Origin: Sporodiniella umbellata
Lineage: Eukaryota > Mucoromycota > Mucoromycetes > Mucorales > Rhizopodaceae
DNA length: 64,000 nt
NCBI GenBank assembly: GCA_025677835.1
Contig: JAIXMR010000072.1
Location: forward strand, 1-64,000
Direction of reading: 5' to 3'
The notes beneath the pieces were generated by a model, which worked only from the letters and a program-made list of their open reading frames with translations, made no database searches and was not told where the DNA came from. Positions 45,648-58,767 of this stretch are shown here, piece by piece; the stretch's first letter is position 1; every line of letters begins with the position of its first letter. Position numbers and translations under genes: made by a program.

Positions 45648-48457
45648 ATGACAGTTACAGAAAACGCCGTAAGCTACAGAGATATGTCAAACGTAGAGAA
45701 AATAACTCAAATTATTTTAGGCCCCTGAACATGAAAGGCCAACTGGTAAAGCATGCTACAACAGTTACTGCCACTCTTTCTCAATATCAGTTTTTTTTTA
45801 TTTCGCTGATACCTCGAGAAAGAAAATACCAAACAAAGAAATACAGATGTTGACTGTTGTTTTTAGACTCTACACACGAGATGATGGTTGCCATTATCAA
45901 GCCTGATGGTTTACCCAATAAGGACGCTATCATAGAGCGTATCGTTGAAGAGGGATTTAAGCTGCTTCAAGAAAAAACTTTTCAGCTTACACTAGATCAA
46001 GCCACTGAAATATACGGAAACCAAAATGACTACTCTTCTATTAAAGAGTTCATTGAATGGGTGAGCAGGTTAGCTTCAATCATATGACAAGCATACATAT
46101 AAACATATTAAACTCCTTTTGAAAAAAAAAACTTTAGTTCCGACGTGTGCGCCTTGTTGATTGAAAAAGAGAATGCTGTGATTGACTTTACAGAGCTTTT
46201 GGGTTCAAAAAATAGCTCAAAGGCAAAGAAGAAGAAGCCAAGATCGTAAATAGAGCCCCTTTGTGATTCTTTGTTTTTCTTTTTTTTTGGCCCCTTGAAT
46301 CTCCTCGTCTTGTACCTTTTTATTAACTTTTTTTTTTTTTTTTTTTTTTTTAGTTTGCGTGCCTTATTTGGTAAGGATCGCTTTTATAACGCTGTGGATG
46401 GAAGCGAGTCGCTTGAAGACGCCCATAAAGAGGTTTCTATGTTCTTTGATCAATCCACGAAAAAACCCGTAGATTCTGCCAATGAAACAAAGAGCGAAAT
46501 AGTCAATAACCCTCTCCCTTCACCTGCTGTATCGCCTGTCACTGAAAAGAGTCCATCTTCGGAGGTCAATTTGGGTGACGTCTCTCAGGCTCAGGAGAAC
46601 GCCTCTGTCGAGCCAAAACAGATTGACCCTACTAATGCAGAGAAAGCACAGGAAAAAGAGAGAAGCAATGTACATGATGCAGTCAAATCTGAACACATAA
46701 CATCTGTTGATATCGAAGCACCTCAACCAAAAGACTCGATAGCTGATACCAATACACCTAGTACCCCCGTGGAACAGAACGATTTGATGATAGAACAGGT
46801 TTCCGCTGCTCAAGTAGAGAGTAACCATGTTACACACACTGATTCTGTGGAACAACCTGTCTTTAAGACGGAAGAAATTCCTAAAGCTGTGGAAGAATCC
46901 GAAAAGCTACCTACTCAAGAAGAAGAAAACACAGAAAAGGTCCCCAAGACTTCAGAGGAGGATATCCCCAGAGTAGAAAGCCAACCTCAGAAGAAGGAAG
47001 AAGAAGCAATTCAAGAGCAAAACCATAACATTGAGAATAAGGGCGGCGTACCGGAACCCCTCCAGCACAACGACCAGTCTCAAATAGAACAGGCAGATGA
47101 CGTAAACCAATCAAAAGACAAAGTGCAGGAATTAGCTGAAAGTGCACCAGAACAGGAGAAAGTTTCTAGCGAAATTCAAGAGCCCGCACAACAGGATGCC
47201 GTACCTGAGCCTGAGGTACTCACAACACAAAAGGTTGAAGTGGAAGTACCCAAGCAACAGGAGGCGAGGGATGAAGTGGAAACTGAAGCAGAAGCACCTG
47301 TACAACAAGATGCTAGCGCTAATGTGGAGGAGTCTAAACAGGAACAGAGCGCTAAACCTGAAGAAAACAAACCTGAAGAACACCAGGTCGTAAAGACTGA
47401 GGAAGATAAACAGACCCAAGCTGTTGAGTCTGAAGATGTTAAACCTGAGCCTCGTCAAAGCGTAAAATCCAAAATCAAAGAGCTTGAGCAAAAAAGCAAC
47501 GAAGCTAAAATAGAAGAACCTAAACAGCTTAATAACGAGGTTTCAGCCGAGACGCCTGTACATGGAGAAAAGCCTGTGGATAAACTAGAGGTACCCGAAC
47601 AACAGGAAAGCCTGGAAGTAGCCGAAAAACTTGTCATTAAAGAAAACACTGACAAACCTGAAGAGCTTGAAGAGCTTGAAAAAAAAGAGGAGACCAACGA
47701 GGCAAAAAAATCTGAAGAGCCAAATGTCGAGGACAAGACACACAAAACAATCCCCAAGAAAAATAGTACAAGCCGTGATACAGCTACTTCTGGTACTACA
47801 AACACTTCGGCAGGACGTTCCAAAAACAGTTCAACGAAAACAGAGCCTTCACCCAAACCCAGCCCCATTTCTTCTAAAAATTCAGACCGTAAGGAAATCA
47901 AAGCCAGCAGAGCTCCTTCAGAAAGATCCGATACATCCGGCTCTCGCCTTCGACAACCAGCAGTCAAAAGCATTAACAGATCTCCTACCAGCTCTGGAAA
48001 GCCCCCATTGAAAAAGGTGGAACGTAAGCCAATTGCTAACGGAGTATCCAAAGATGCAAAGCCCGTAAGCCGTATCTCAAAACCTGCTGTACCTAAAGAG
48101 ACTGAGGAAAAAAAGAGTGCTGGGACAGAGAATGGACTTAAAAAAAAGACATTAAAAACATCCAAACAGTTGCCTAGAGTAGCCCTTATGTCCGCTCCTA
48201 AACCAAAGCCAGAAGACACCGAAAAAGATCCCAAGAAAACGGAGATCAAGAAAAAGAGACAGTCTTCAACAAAGGATTTTATTAATCGATTAACAGCCCC
48301 CACATTGGCAAGCAAAAACAAAAAGACCGATACAACTGGCGATGTAGCCAGTGATGCAACTCCTGCACCAAAAGCTAAAAGACCCGCTGCTACAACAAGA
48401 ACATCGAGAGTTTCACCCAACGATACTATCAAGAAGGTAACGCTAATCAAACAATAA
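45648..48457 (+). CDS. NDPK-like protein with altered active site and long charged tail
   Basis: This is a predicted nucleoside-diphosphate-kinase-fold protein, about 820 aa from five exons. Two tiny 5' exons (45648-45668, MTVTENA; 45721-45745, 25 nt) lead in phase to STHEMMVAIIKPDGLPNKDA. The NDPK half carries FKLLQEKTFQLTLDQATEIY, DVCALLIEKENAVIDFTELL and, after a poly(T) intron, SLRALFGKDRFYNAVDGSES. The Lys of IKPDG, Arg and Asn are kept, but the catalytic His of NxxHGSDS is Asp (NAVDGS), so phosphotransfer is doubtful. The next 650 residues are Glu/Lys/Gln/Pro-rich with imperfect EEPKQ/VEVPEQQE repeats, then Ser/Thr/Lys-basic (SKNSDRKEIK, STKDFINRLTAP), and look disordered. It is tail-to-tail with the PARP gene. 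Confidence 0.8.
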
Positions 48458-48682
48458 AAAGGCAGAAGAACTAACTTTTTTTGCGCAAAAAAAAAAAAAA
48501 AGCGAACTTCAACTGCCGCATTAGCTGAAGCTAAACATTAATTACGAAAGAATTGTTTTTCAATAATATCAAATAAATAATAATACTCTACATGAAAAAC
48601 TAGACAAAGAAACCATAATAAATCATAGGTATAATCGTATTTATTTTCATATGTTTTTAAAGGAGCGGAACAATTAAACATA
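48458..48682. other. Short convergent intergenic spacer
   Basis: A 225-bp spacer separates the stops of the NDPK-like gene (+) and the PARP gene (-). An A tract lies at 48486-48500. It contains only 3' ends. Confidence 0.6.
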
Positions 48683-51600
48683 TTAGTCTTCATCGGTATC
48701 CATTGAGTCTTCGGACAAACGTTGTTCAGTGTGCAGCGGGCTTGTATATATGTTTTGGTCAACTGAAAAGCTTCTGGTATCTTTTTCTTGCTTTTCCTTA
48801 AGCCAATGATGAAACTTTTTTGCATGGTGCACTTTGTTTTGTGTGCGACATTCTCGACCATAGCGACATACAGGCCTTTGGGAGAGATGTTCTAAGTTTA
48901 ACAAAGTTTTTTTAAAGGATGGTCATTGTTATTTTTTTTATTTTTATTTTTTTACCTGGGATATTGCTGGTACTAACTTCACTTGTCAAAATATTCTCTA
49001 AAACCATAGAAAGTACATATTCAGAACAAGAATTACATACAGTACTACTGGGATCTATATCAAGAGGCGTATTCCATTTTTTCTCTAAAAAAAAAAAAGA
49101 AAAAAACCGCGTAAGTACAAATATAAAATACATGACATTTTTACTTACTGTACAATCTACGATCGATATATTGTTCAATATTCGCATCAAAAATAGCCTT
49201 CAAATCGTTTTGTTGATGAGAGACATAGGATTTTGCAATCTCTTTTTCATAACTATTGAAGAGGCTATAATCGAAACTTTTGAATTTGTAGTCATTAAGG
49301 GATTTTTTGTTGTTGGCGCTGTCGGTGTTTAAGCAAAGTGTACAAGTAGCTTTGTTTTTGACAATAAGAAGATATCGAATTTTAACTCGGCTTTCGTCAT
49401 GAACCATGTATTCATTGTAATTGAGACGGGCTAAAAATTTTTCAGGTTCTCTAGGTGGATTGTCGATACAAGGTCCAAACATGAGTTTCGTCTGTAAATA
49501 CAGTTAGAATCTGTTTGTGTGTGTGTGTGTGTATGCGTTTTGTATATGCAGGATACTTACGCCTTTCGCGTCAAATAACGTATTTAGCGGATTTGGAATG
49601 TTCATACCAATTGCTTGTACAGAGTTGTATTTTGAAGGGTCGATCTCGTCCTTGTCCTTAAAAACCTCCATCTCGCCGAGAGCTACTTCGCAAAGCAACA
49701 TGATTGAGTAAGGTGAAGGTGAAGAATAGCCATTTTGACTGTAGCCTAAAGACTTTGAAAAACAATCAGCAAAGTAAACGCCAGTTCCCAGTAACGCTCC
49801 CTATACATATATATAAGCATATCGTGTATTAATTGTGTATTTCCTTACATTGTTGTTAGCAATTTGAGGGGCACCACGGAGTCCTTGCTTTAAAATGCCC
49901 ATAAAGTTACCAATTCTTGAGCCATGCCAGAGCAAAGCGCGATTGGGGCTATTTTCGTATGGCTTGAATCTACTCTTTTCTTCTTCTCTTTGGACAGAGA
50001 ACACATTCAAAAGCTCGTTGCCACTTGAGGAAGAACACATATATGATTTGATCATATCATAGTCAGTCTCACTCTCTTGTATTTCTTGTAATGAGCAATT
50101 TAGAGAACGATAGGCATAATCTAAAGGACTGATTTCGTTCATTTGGTTCTTAGCTGCTAAAATAACATTTGCAGCAAATCCAACATAAGACAAATCTAAA
50201 AGACTTGCAAATTCCTTGTCAAAGCTACTTGAGTAGCTGCCATACGATTTCTCAAATAGAATCGGCTTGACAATATCTTTATCAGAATTGGAACGAGGCA
50301 TTAGACGACAGTATTCTACGCATTTTTGAGCAAGTTTAAAGCTGTATGCTGTAGAATGTAAAGTTAAAAACTCTTCAAGGTTCTATGAAAACACTTACAC
50401 TTTGCCAAGGTTGCCTGTTCCTTGTCTCTAAAATTTTTTCGAGCCGCGAAATACTTTTCATTGGTTTCTTTAATATCCATAATAAGTTTGTAAGCTTGGT
50501 CTAGTCGGTTTTGAGAAATTTGGCCAAGGGGCATATCGATACTTGAGCTTGTATATGCTTTTGAAAGATATTGGTAGTTGCAGATTAATTTCATTACATT
50601 AGAGACACCTGAAGGTAGATTGCTGGGTTTTGATGCTGACATGAAATCAAAGTCCTCTATGATAGTATCCTGTGGATGATGCGATTTTTTTAGGATATCA
50701 TATCTTCCAGTTTTCAGATTAAAGTTAAGTCGATCTTCCCATGCATTTCCAGTCTTTGATCTAAAAATCGACTTGAACTCTGCAGCAGCTTCTTCTTTGG
50801 TCAAGAAAGGTGTACTTTGGTGCTGGCCCTCACTTCCATACGATCCCCAGCGCGTCCATAATATGTAGAGATCAAGAACCTTGTTTCGGATAATACTAAG
50901 CTTATAAAACCTATACATCCCTTGCTAAATTACAATTATCTTTGTGTTTGGTGCAAAAACTTACGACGATTCTATGGAATTCCAGCTAGAAAGTTCCACT
51001 TTTAATAGCATAATATCAAAGGGCGTCGCATCTTTATCGTGCTCCACAAAACCAATTTTTTCTAATCTAGAGTACGGATCTACTTCAGCTTTTTTGTCAG
51101 TATCCTCGTTCACATCGTCGCTTTCTTTTTTCGCATCTCGCTCTTTCTGAAGTATCTCCCTCTCCCTTTGAGCACTATTTTCAATCTGTTCCATAGAAAT
51201 ATACTCTGTCTCCATCATGCGTTCAGGATCTTCATTTTGCTGGACTTCAAAATCTGGGATTGTAACGTTTAATTCCATCTGTATTAGTCTATTGTAATAA
51301 AACTTGTTTGGTCTTCGAAGAGCATATGTCAACGCAGTATTCATTTGATTGTCTTGAGCTTGTAATGCAACGCAGAACGTTTCACTACCCATAGCAACCT
51401 TGATATAATCAAGTAGAAACACATTTTCAGTTGAATAACCATTGTTTACACCAAACAAATAAGATAACATGTTACGACCTTGGTGGTCTCTCCACATCCA
51501 ATCAATAGCTACCGTAGATTTTTGACATATAAGCAAAACAATTTCAAGATTGTTTTGTAAAATAGCATGTAGGATGGCAGGAATATTTGCTTTTGGCGTT

Positions 51601-54600
51601 TTTGTAAAAGTGGAGAATCCAGGACGAGAGTAGCGGGAGCAACTTTCAACATTTGGGTTCGCGCCCAAAAGAAGCAATCGCTGTAATATACTTAGTAAGC
51701 CTTTATGTTATATGTACGGTTTCGAAAATATACCTCAGTAATAAGATAGTTGTTTTCCGATATAGCTGATTCTAAAGGAGTCATTCCAGATGCCTCATCC
51801 ATCAGAGAAACTTGAGGACAGTGCTCCTTGATCATTACATTAAATATAAAGTCCATAAACTTGTTGGAGATATCCTTTACGTCCTTTTCAGGCTTTTTGT
51901 ATACTCCGAGCTGGGAAAACAAAAATTGGTAGAATATACTTTGGTTGTCGGGACCATCTAGCATATCTAAGTCAACTCTCTTTTCTAAAAGGGCCTATAT
52001 TTTACGGAAAGTGTTATTGTATAATACTACATGTCAAGCAATCTCACCTTTTGGTTGTCAATCTTGTTCATACTGACATTGTACATAAACAAAGACCTTC
52101 CGTTTTCAGGGTGGCAGTATGGACCATGTAAGTTAACGTTAACATTCGATGCTAGCAAAATCTAGGCGGTTTTCTTGTTAAAAAATTTCATCCTAAAAAT
52201 GAGCATTACCTTGAATATAGAATCATTTTCTTTTGCAGAAGCCACAAAAATTGGATGGACAAGAACTCCTCTTTTTTTCTTAAAGAGATCCAGTCTTTCT
52301 ATAGTAGAGGCTGTATTGATATCTGCTTTCGCACTAATCAGCAAGCTCAATATTTGTGTATTTTCATTTTGACAAGCAACCATAACAGGATTGGGGCGGC
52401 CATGTGCGCTATCCTCATCAGTGGATATACCCAGCTCTAACAAAAGCTGAACAATCTCAACTTGGTTCGACTTTACTGCTTTTAACAGCATAGAATCTGA
52501 TTTAAAATTCTTATGGCTACTAGTATTAGCACCAAAGCGAATTAAAGTCTATAATAAATAAAGAGAAAAAAAAAGGCATTAGTTTCTTCCTGAAAAAAAA
52601 AAAAGCTGTTGTATTTACTTTCACGTTGTCAGTATTTCCAAATTCAACAGCGTAATATAACTCAGTTTTCAAATCCTCATCGTAAAGGTTGATTTCAGCA
52701 TTATTTGAGAGAAGATATTCTAGTAAAGCTTTTTGACCGTGTTTTGCTGCATAATGTAAAGGTGTTCGCATAAATTTATCAGGGAATATACTAAGCTTCA
52801 AAGGAGCAATTTTTGCAACAATTTCACCCAAATACTCTTGCCATAGTTCGCTGCAATTAAAAGAAAAAGTCAGCATAAAAAAATACAACAGCTCCTTTAC
52901 CTATCAAAAGGTTTAAAATCAGAAATAATGTGCCAAATATTCTGATTCTTGCTTTCGAGGATTCCCGATAAAGCATCAATTTGTACAGACTTTAGCAAAA
53001 GCTCAACCATATGGAATTTTCCTACACAATTGCAGTTAGCGCTCAAAGCTCTCTTTTCTATATAATTAGAAACTTACCGTTGATAAGACAATCATGTATA
53101 GATTCTTTAATTTGAAGTATGAGGTAAAAACATAGGTACGCTTTCTTTTTTTAACTTACCAAAAATATTTATTCCTTTTTCCATGATCATATAGGCCATA
53201 TTGATTACAGATATAGACAGACTATAGCCAAAAGTTGAAGCCTTTTGACCATTTTTCATAGTCACCTGATTTTTGAAGGAGGCACCAGAATTACAAAGCA
53301 TGATTGCATAATCGATATGGCCATTTTGAAGAGCTAGTTGAAGAGCACCATTCTAAACAAAAAAAAAGAGAATGCTTAGGTTTAGAAAATAAAAATTAAA
53401 AAAAAAGGCTACATACATGATCAGTATCTACAGCATCAATGTCAGCTTCTTTTGAAAGAAGAATATTAGTACTACTAAAAGCGCCAACACAAGCAGCATA
53501 GTGCAATGGAGTTCTCTCGAAATTATCATAAGCTTTAAAATCAACTTCTTGAAAACCAGCCAAATACTTGACAATGTCAATGGGATCGAACCTTTCCTGC
53601 TTGTCAGATACTTTTTCAAAATTACAATTTTTGAAAATTAACAAGGAACTTTTTTCTTGGATTGTCAACTCTGCATAACCTTCTGAACTGGTTTCTTTTT
53701 TTTTCTCAGAGTATTCTTTTTTCAGTTGTTTTCTTTTGCCAGACTCTAACCATGAATCAGCAGTGTCCCTAGAATCAAGGCAATATGTTTTAGAAAAATG
53801 AAGAAGTTTTTCTTCAGCTTCTTTTTCTTCATAAAGGTCTTCAGAAAGCTGCTTGTATTTTTTGGCGGCAGTGTGAGTATGTTTGTTCAAGGGTATAAAG
53901 TCCATTTTTACAAAAACATAATGAAGCGGTGTACGTCCTATAGAGAAGTAAGTTTTACTGAACCAATGCATTTTTAAGCTTACCAAAGTTGTCTTTTGCA
54001 TTCAAGTTTGCACCGGCTTCAATCAAGAGACTTTCTACCCTAAAAGATCGATTCTGTTGTCTCTTTGTTGCTTCAATTGCAAAATGCATAGGTGTCTTTT
54101 GGCTTATGTTGACAGCGTTGCAGTCTGCACCATATTCAAGCAAAAGCCTGACCATTTGATATTTTTCGGTATATACAGCAATATGTAAAGGCGTGTTGCC
54201 CTTGAGTGTTTTTTGCGTAACATCTGCTCCTGCCTGAAGTAGGGCCTCTGCAACATCAACATTTTTACTTCTGACTGCTTGTAAAAGAGGAGATACACCC
54301 AAATGATAAAGGTTAGGGTTGGCACCCATAGAAAGTAAAGTCTGAGTAGCCTTAAAGTTTCCATATCCAGCAGCAAGCGATAAAGCAGACCGACCTGATA
54401 TATCACAAGTGTTTATAATAGAAGAGACTGATGTACCGTTGTTTTGAAGGTAGGAGAGATATTTATCTACAATAGTTTCTTGATTTAAATGACATGCTGT
54501 AATAAGTGCGTGCTCCAAATCTTGTTTTAAAAGAAGATGAGTATTTGTATATTAATCAAAAAGCTGTCTGTTTATGACAGCTGGATCTTACGAGCGTTTT

Positions 54601-57600
54601 TCAAGTGATGTTGAATTTCTACTTTTGTATTGTCTAAAATAGTTTGAAATAATTCCACGTGCATGGTCTTGATAATTTTCATAAAAACCGTATCCTTGTT
54701 TTCGTATTGACTGTTGGGATCAGCGTTGACACCTAGCAAATCTATAGCTACTTGCGTATCAATTGTTTCTTTCTTATCAAGAAGCTCGGAAAGCCTATCG
54801 ATGGCAATCATAAATGCAGTTTGGCCCAAGCTGTTGTGCGTATTTATGCTGGCCAAATTTGTTGGGGCAGCCTTACACATTTCTTTAAGATTAATCATGT
54901 CCATGGTTGAAGCGGCTTTCATAATCGGGGAACAATCGTTTGAGCCAACTAAGTAGGGGCAGCCTCCAAACTTGATAAATATTTCAATGGTCTGACAAAG
55001 CATGGTAGGAAAGTCAGGCTTCTTTAAAGAAAACCTTTTTTCAATCTGTTCCTTTTTATACATATCCATATTATTTGACTCTTGGAAGTCGTCATGTTTC
55101 TGATGATAGGCAATGATCATAGGAGTGTCTTTAAAAGTGTTTTCGACATTTATCTGAAGATTTGGATTGGAGCCGTTTGACAACAAAAAATGAATGAGAT
55201 CAACAGATTGTGTTTGAGCAGCAAGATGTATAGCCCCATAGCCCGTATGTTCTGGATATTGTGATTTTTTTGCTTGAGGGTTGCTTTTTTTGTAATCTTT
55301 GGGAAGACTTACAATTCCATTTACGTTACAGCCAAATTTAGAGAGAATAAGGCTCATATATTTGATCTATAAAACTTTGGTTAATTGAAAAAATATAATA
55401 TAAATTATTAATTTACCCATAGACCAAATGAAAAAGTCAAATCTACTTCAAATACGCGAGATTTTTCTGCTTCAAGATCGTATTTTTTTTGGTATTCTGA
55501 AGAGTATCGAAACGGGTGATTAAAAGTATCATTTATCATGAGTTTTTCTCGCTTCATAGCATTCTTTTGCCAGCTAATAGCTTTGTGAACACTATAAACA
55601 AGTGGAGGGTAGCCCGCGTTATTGGGCGTATTGGCCTATAAATAGTGAGCATTAGTTAAAGGCTCGTTTTCTATCTTTGTTTCTTCCCATACCAAAGACT
55701 CTATACTACTGTAAAGGGGCTGATGATCTTCAATTGCGCTCACCATTGAATCTGCTAGACCTACTAATCTTTCTTTATGAGCTTGATCGATATCCCGATG
55801 AGGTTGATGTTGGTTGATCCAAGCGATAAATCTACCAAAGTAGTGCAAAAAACTATTGCCGGCTTTATCTGTATCTTCCCAATATTTTGCCCCCATCTGA
55901 ATAAGAAGTAAGACTATTGTGTGATTATTTGATTGCATAGCAGAAGCTAAGGGCGTCTCTCCATCTTGATTTTTTATATTAATGTTTGCCCCTTTTGAGA
56001 CCAACATCTTCACAAGCCGCTCATAGTATACAGCGCCATCTTGATCGTCACCTTCAAATAGCTCTGATATTCTGCCCTCTCCAAGCTGTTGGAAATCTTT
56101 TCTTCTGACACTGGGATAAAACGATTCAAAAAATCGGGGCAAAAGCCTTATAAATTCTTTGTTTTTGGCAATCAAGTGCAAACAAGTATCACCTAAAAAA
56201 TATTTTTGTAATTAGTTCCTTTTTTCTCATTAGTTCAACTCTGATTTATTTACCATTTATGTCAATGGAATTGACATTAGCATTCATCGATACTAATAGC
56301 TCTGATTTTCTCATACTAAACTCTTGATCATGTGGGCCTGTCACAACTTCACAAACGGTATGCTGAAGCATTGTACGCCCCTTTTCATTCTTGAAGTTGA
56401 CATCAATAAACTCCCCAGGAAGGTTCAAGAGATACTTTACAGTAGCCATATGTCCTTTGACATTAGCAATGGAGCAAGGTGTTGTTCTCCATATGTTACT
56501 TAATCCAGGATTCGCTTGTCCATATTTTATAAGCAAGTGAAGTATGTCCAGATTGCCAAATGCAGCAGCATAGTGTGTAGGTCTGTTTTGAGAGCTATCG
56601 GGCGTGTTTGAATCTAAACCTTGCGATAGTAAATACTTTACTATATCGAAATGGCCACTAATACAAGCTAAGTGTAATGCATTTTTTGCGTATTTATCAG
56701 ATTTTTCAGGATCGGCTTGTCCTTCTTCTATCAATATACGGACACACTCCATATGGCCATTTTTGGCTGCAAACATCAGCGCCGTTTGTTTTTCTGAAAG
56801 CTCAACAGCATCCACAGGACACCCATGTTTTATCAAAGTTCTGCAGACTTGGGGATATCCCAAAAAGGCCGCCAAGTGAAGGGCTGTTTTTTTGTTTCGA
56901 ATAGGCGACTGGAAGATAATGGATGGGTTTTCATCTTCTTTAATGTCTTGAATTAACCTTTTTATGATGACTTCAACATTTTTTTCGCGACCAAATCTTG
57001 CTGCTTGAATAAGTGGCGTTACTCTGTATTTATCCATAGTGCTAATATTAGCTCCTTGCGATATCAAGTATTCCAGGCAATCACTAGTTTCGCTAGCTGC
57101 AGCAAAGAAAACAACAGTACGACCACAATTGTCAGCTTTTAGTCTTTCAACTGAGTCCAAAACTTCATAGAATTCTTGAAGATAAACGCGAGATGGATTG
57201 ATTGCGGCGCAGTGGAAGGGTGTGATTCCTCTAACGTCAAAAGCACTTTTCAAAATCTGCGGCTTGCGGTAGCTTGTCAAAGATCTTCTATCCGTAAACT
57301 AGAGGTTTTTTTTTTAGTAAATCCGAGAGTCTTTGTTCGCAAATTTACCTGTAAAACTTCGGTATAAAGACCAACAAGAGGCTTTCTTGAATGAAAATCA
57401 GAATCAACCAATTTAAAGGCTAGGTTTCTGTTTCCGGATTCTATGGCATAATATATTTCCAAAGGACCTGCTTGAGCATAAATATGATCTCTAAAGTATT
57501 CAATTGTCTTTGTGTCTTGAAAATTTTGTTTAGCGATATAGGAAATAAAGCCATGAATATAGGTGCTGTTTATAGAAGTATCCAAATCGCTTTGGATTTT

Positions 57601-58767
57601 ATAGTCTTCACTAATAACATCAATATCAGGGTAAAAAGCAGAGTCTCCCTGTCTATTTCCTCTTGATAGCTGTACTTGTCTATAAAGCTATGTCAAAATC
57701 TTATACAATTATACAATAATATGAGAACAACATACCTAAAGGCCATTCTTCCATAAGCACCTCTACCATAGTTTGAGCCTGTACCAAAATCTTGCTTCAA
57801 ATACTTGTAAGGAATTTCCGGCCGATTGACCTTCTCTTTTTTGGCTTCTATAGACTTTTCGTGGAGTATGTCGGTAAAATCGGTTTTTCCAGTAGCAATA
57901 GAGTATCTGTAAGTCCCCAGCTCGCGGTCGTTGTCGCTAGGAGGGAAAGGCGCACGATCAACATCGTCCAGCACCTTCTTGAATCCTATTTTATCGTCTT
58001 TATCGATACACTTTTTAAACATATAAGAAGCGCACACCAAACAACAATCAATGCTATCAATGTTATCAACTTCTTTCATAACATAGTCTACGTCAATTGC
58101 TTCTCTCAACTGTTTTCTGGCTTTTCTCTCTGCAATTTGGGTCTCAGTAGCAATTTGTGATTTTGTCTTTCTATTTCCGCCAGATCTTCCTTTCTTAGAA
58201 TAACTACGATTGCTGTCTGAAGGCACTTTGCGCTTGGTACCACTTTGGAAGCTGTCATCGTCTGATTCAACATTCTGTATGGCCATTATTGCACGTAGTT
58301 TTGACGCACGTGTTGTACGCCCCTTGCCTTTACCTTCAAATGCATATCCAGATTTAATGCTCACTTTTTCTTTATACTCAGAAAGCATGCCCTTGTTCTC
58401 AATCTGCGTTTCGCTTTCCCATGAGCCTTCTGGTTGGTCTTCACGTTGAACAAGATAATTTATATGATTCTAGTCATATTTAATAAATTTGGTTCAAGAT
58501 CTTTTCCCCTTTTAAACGCTTACTTGCAGCTGTCTGAAATCTAAAATTGCAGTCATACGGCTTTTATCATTATTTTTTGGAGCATTGAACCTCTCAAGTT
58601 TCTTTTTAGTAATATCGTTTTTGGATCTGTAGCTATCCAATGGACGGTCCTATTTAATTGCAAAACGCGTAAGAAAAATTTATGTTTCTAGAAACACTAT
58701 TATTATCTACCAAAGATTTTTTGGGCTTGTTATATTGAGATAGTTTTCTGGAAGATTTTCTAATCAT
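48683..58767 (-). CDS. Giant ankyrin-WGR-PARP protein with C-terminal PBZ finger
   Basis: One gene of about 10 kb with some 20-25 short-intron exons and roughly 2,800 aa (estimate). ATG at 58765-58767; a basic start (MIRKSSRKLSQY) and KRKVPSDSNRSYSKKGRSGG suggest nuclear/DNA-binding function. An N-terminal helical region precedes many ankyrin repeats, for example NKKTALHLAAFLGYPQVCRT, KNALHLACISGHFDIVKYLL and GNTPLHIAVYTEKYQMVRLL. WGR follows with WTRWGSYGSEGQHQ (Gly-Ser instead of Gly-Arg), then the PARP regulatory helices (LPSGVSNVMKLICNYQYLSK). The catalytic domain has LLWHGSRIGNF, GTGVYFADCFSKSLGY and YNEYMVHDESRVKIRYLL, so H-Y-E is intact. Behind it come CTLC and VCNSC, and last RPVCRYGRECRTQNKVHHAK with FHH: a PBZ finger. 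Nematode TANK-1 is a partial precedent. The role is probably DNA damage or chromatin ADP-ribosylation (inference). Confidence 0.85.

Noticed and set aside
47455..48450. 331-codon minus-strand frame opposite the NDPK-like tail
   Set aside because: A Leu/Ser/Phe-rich antisense shadow of a Lys/Glu-rich coding frame.
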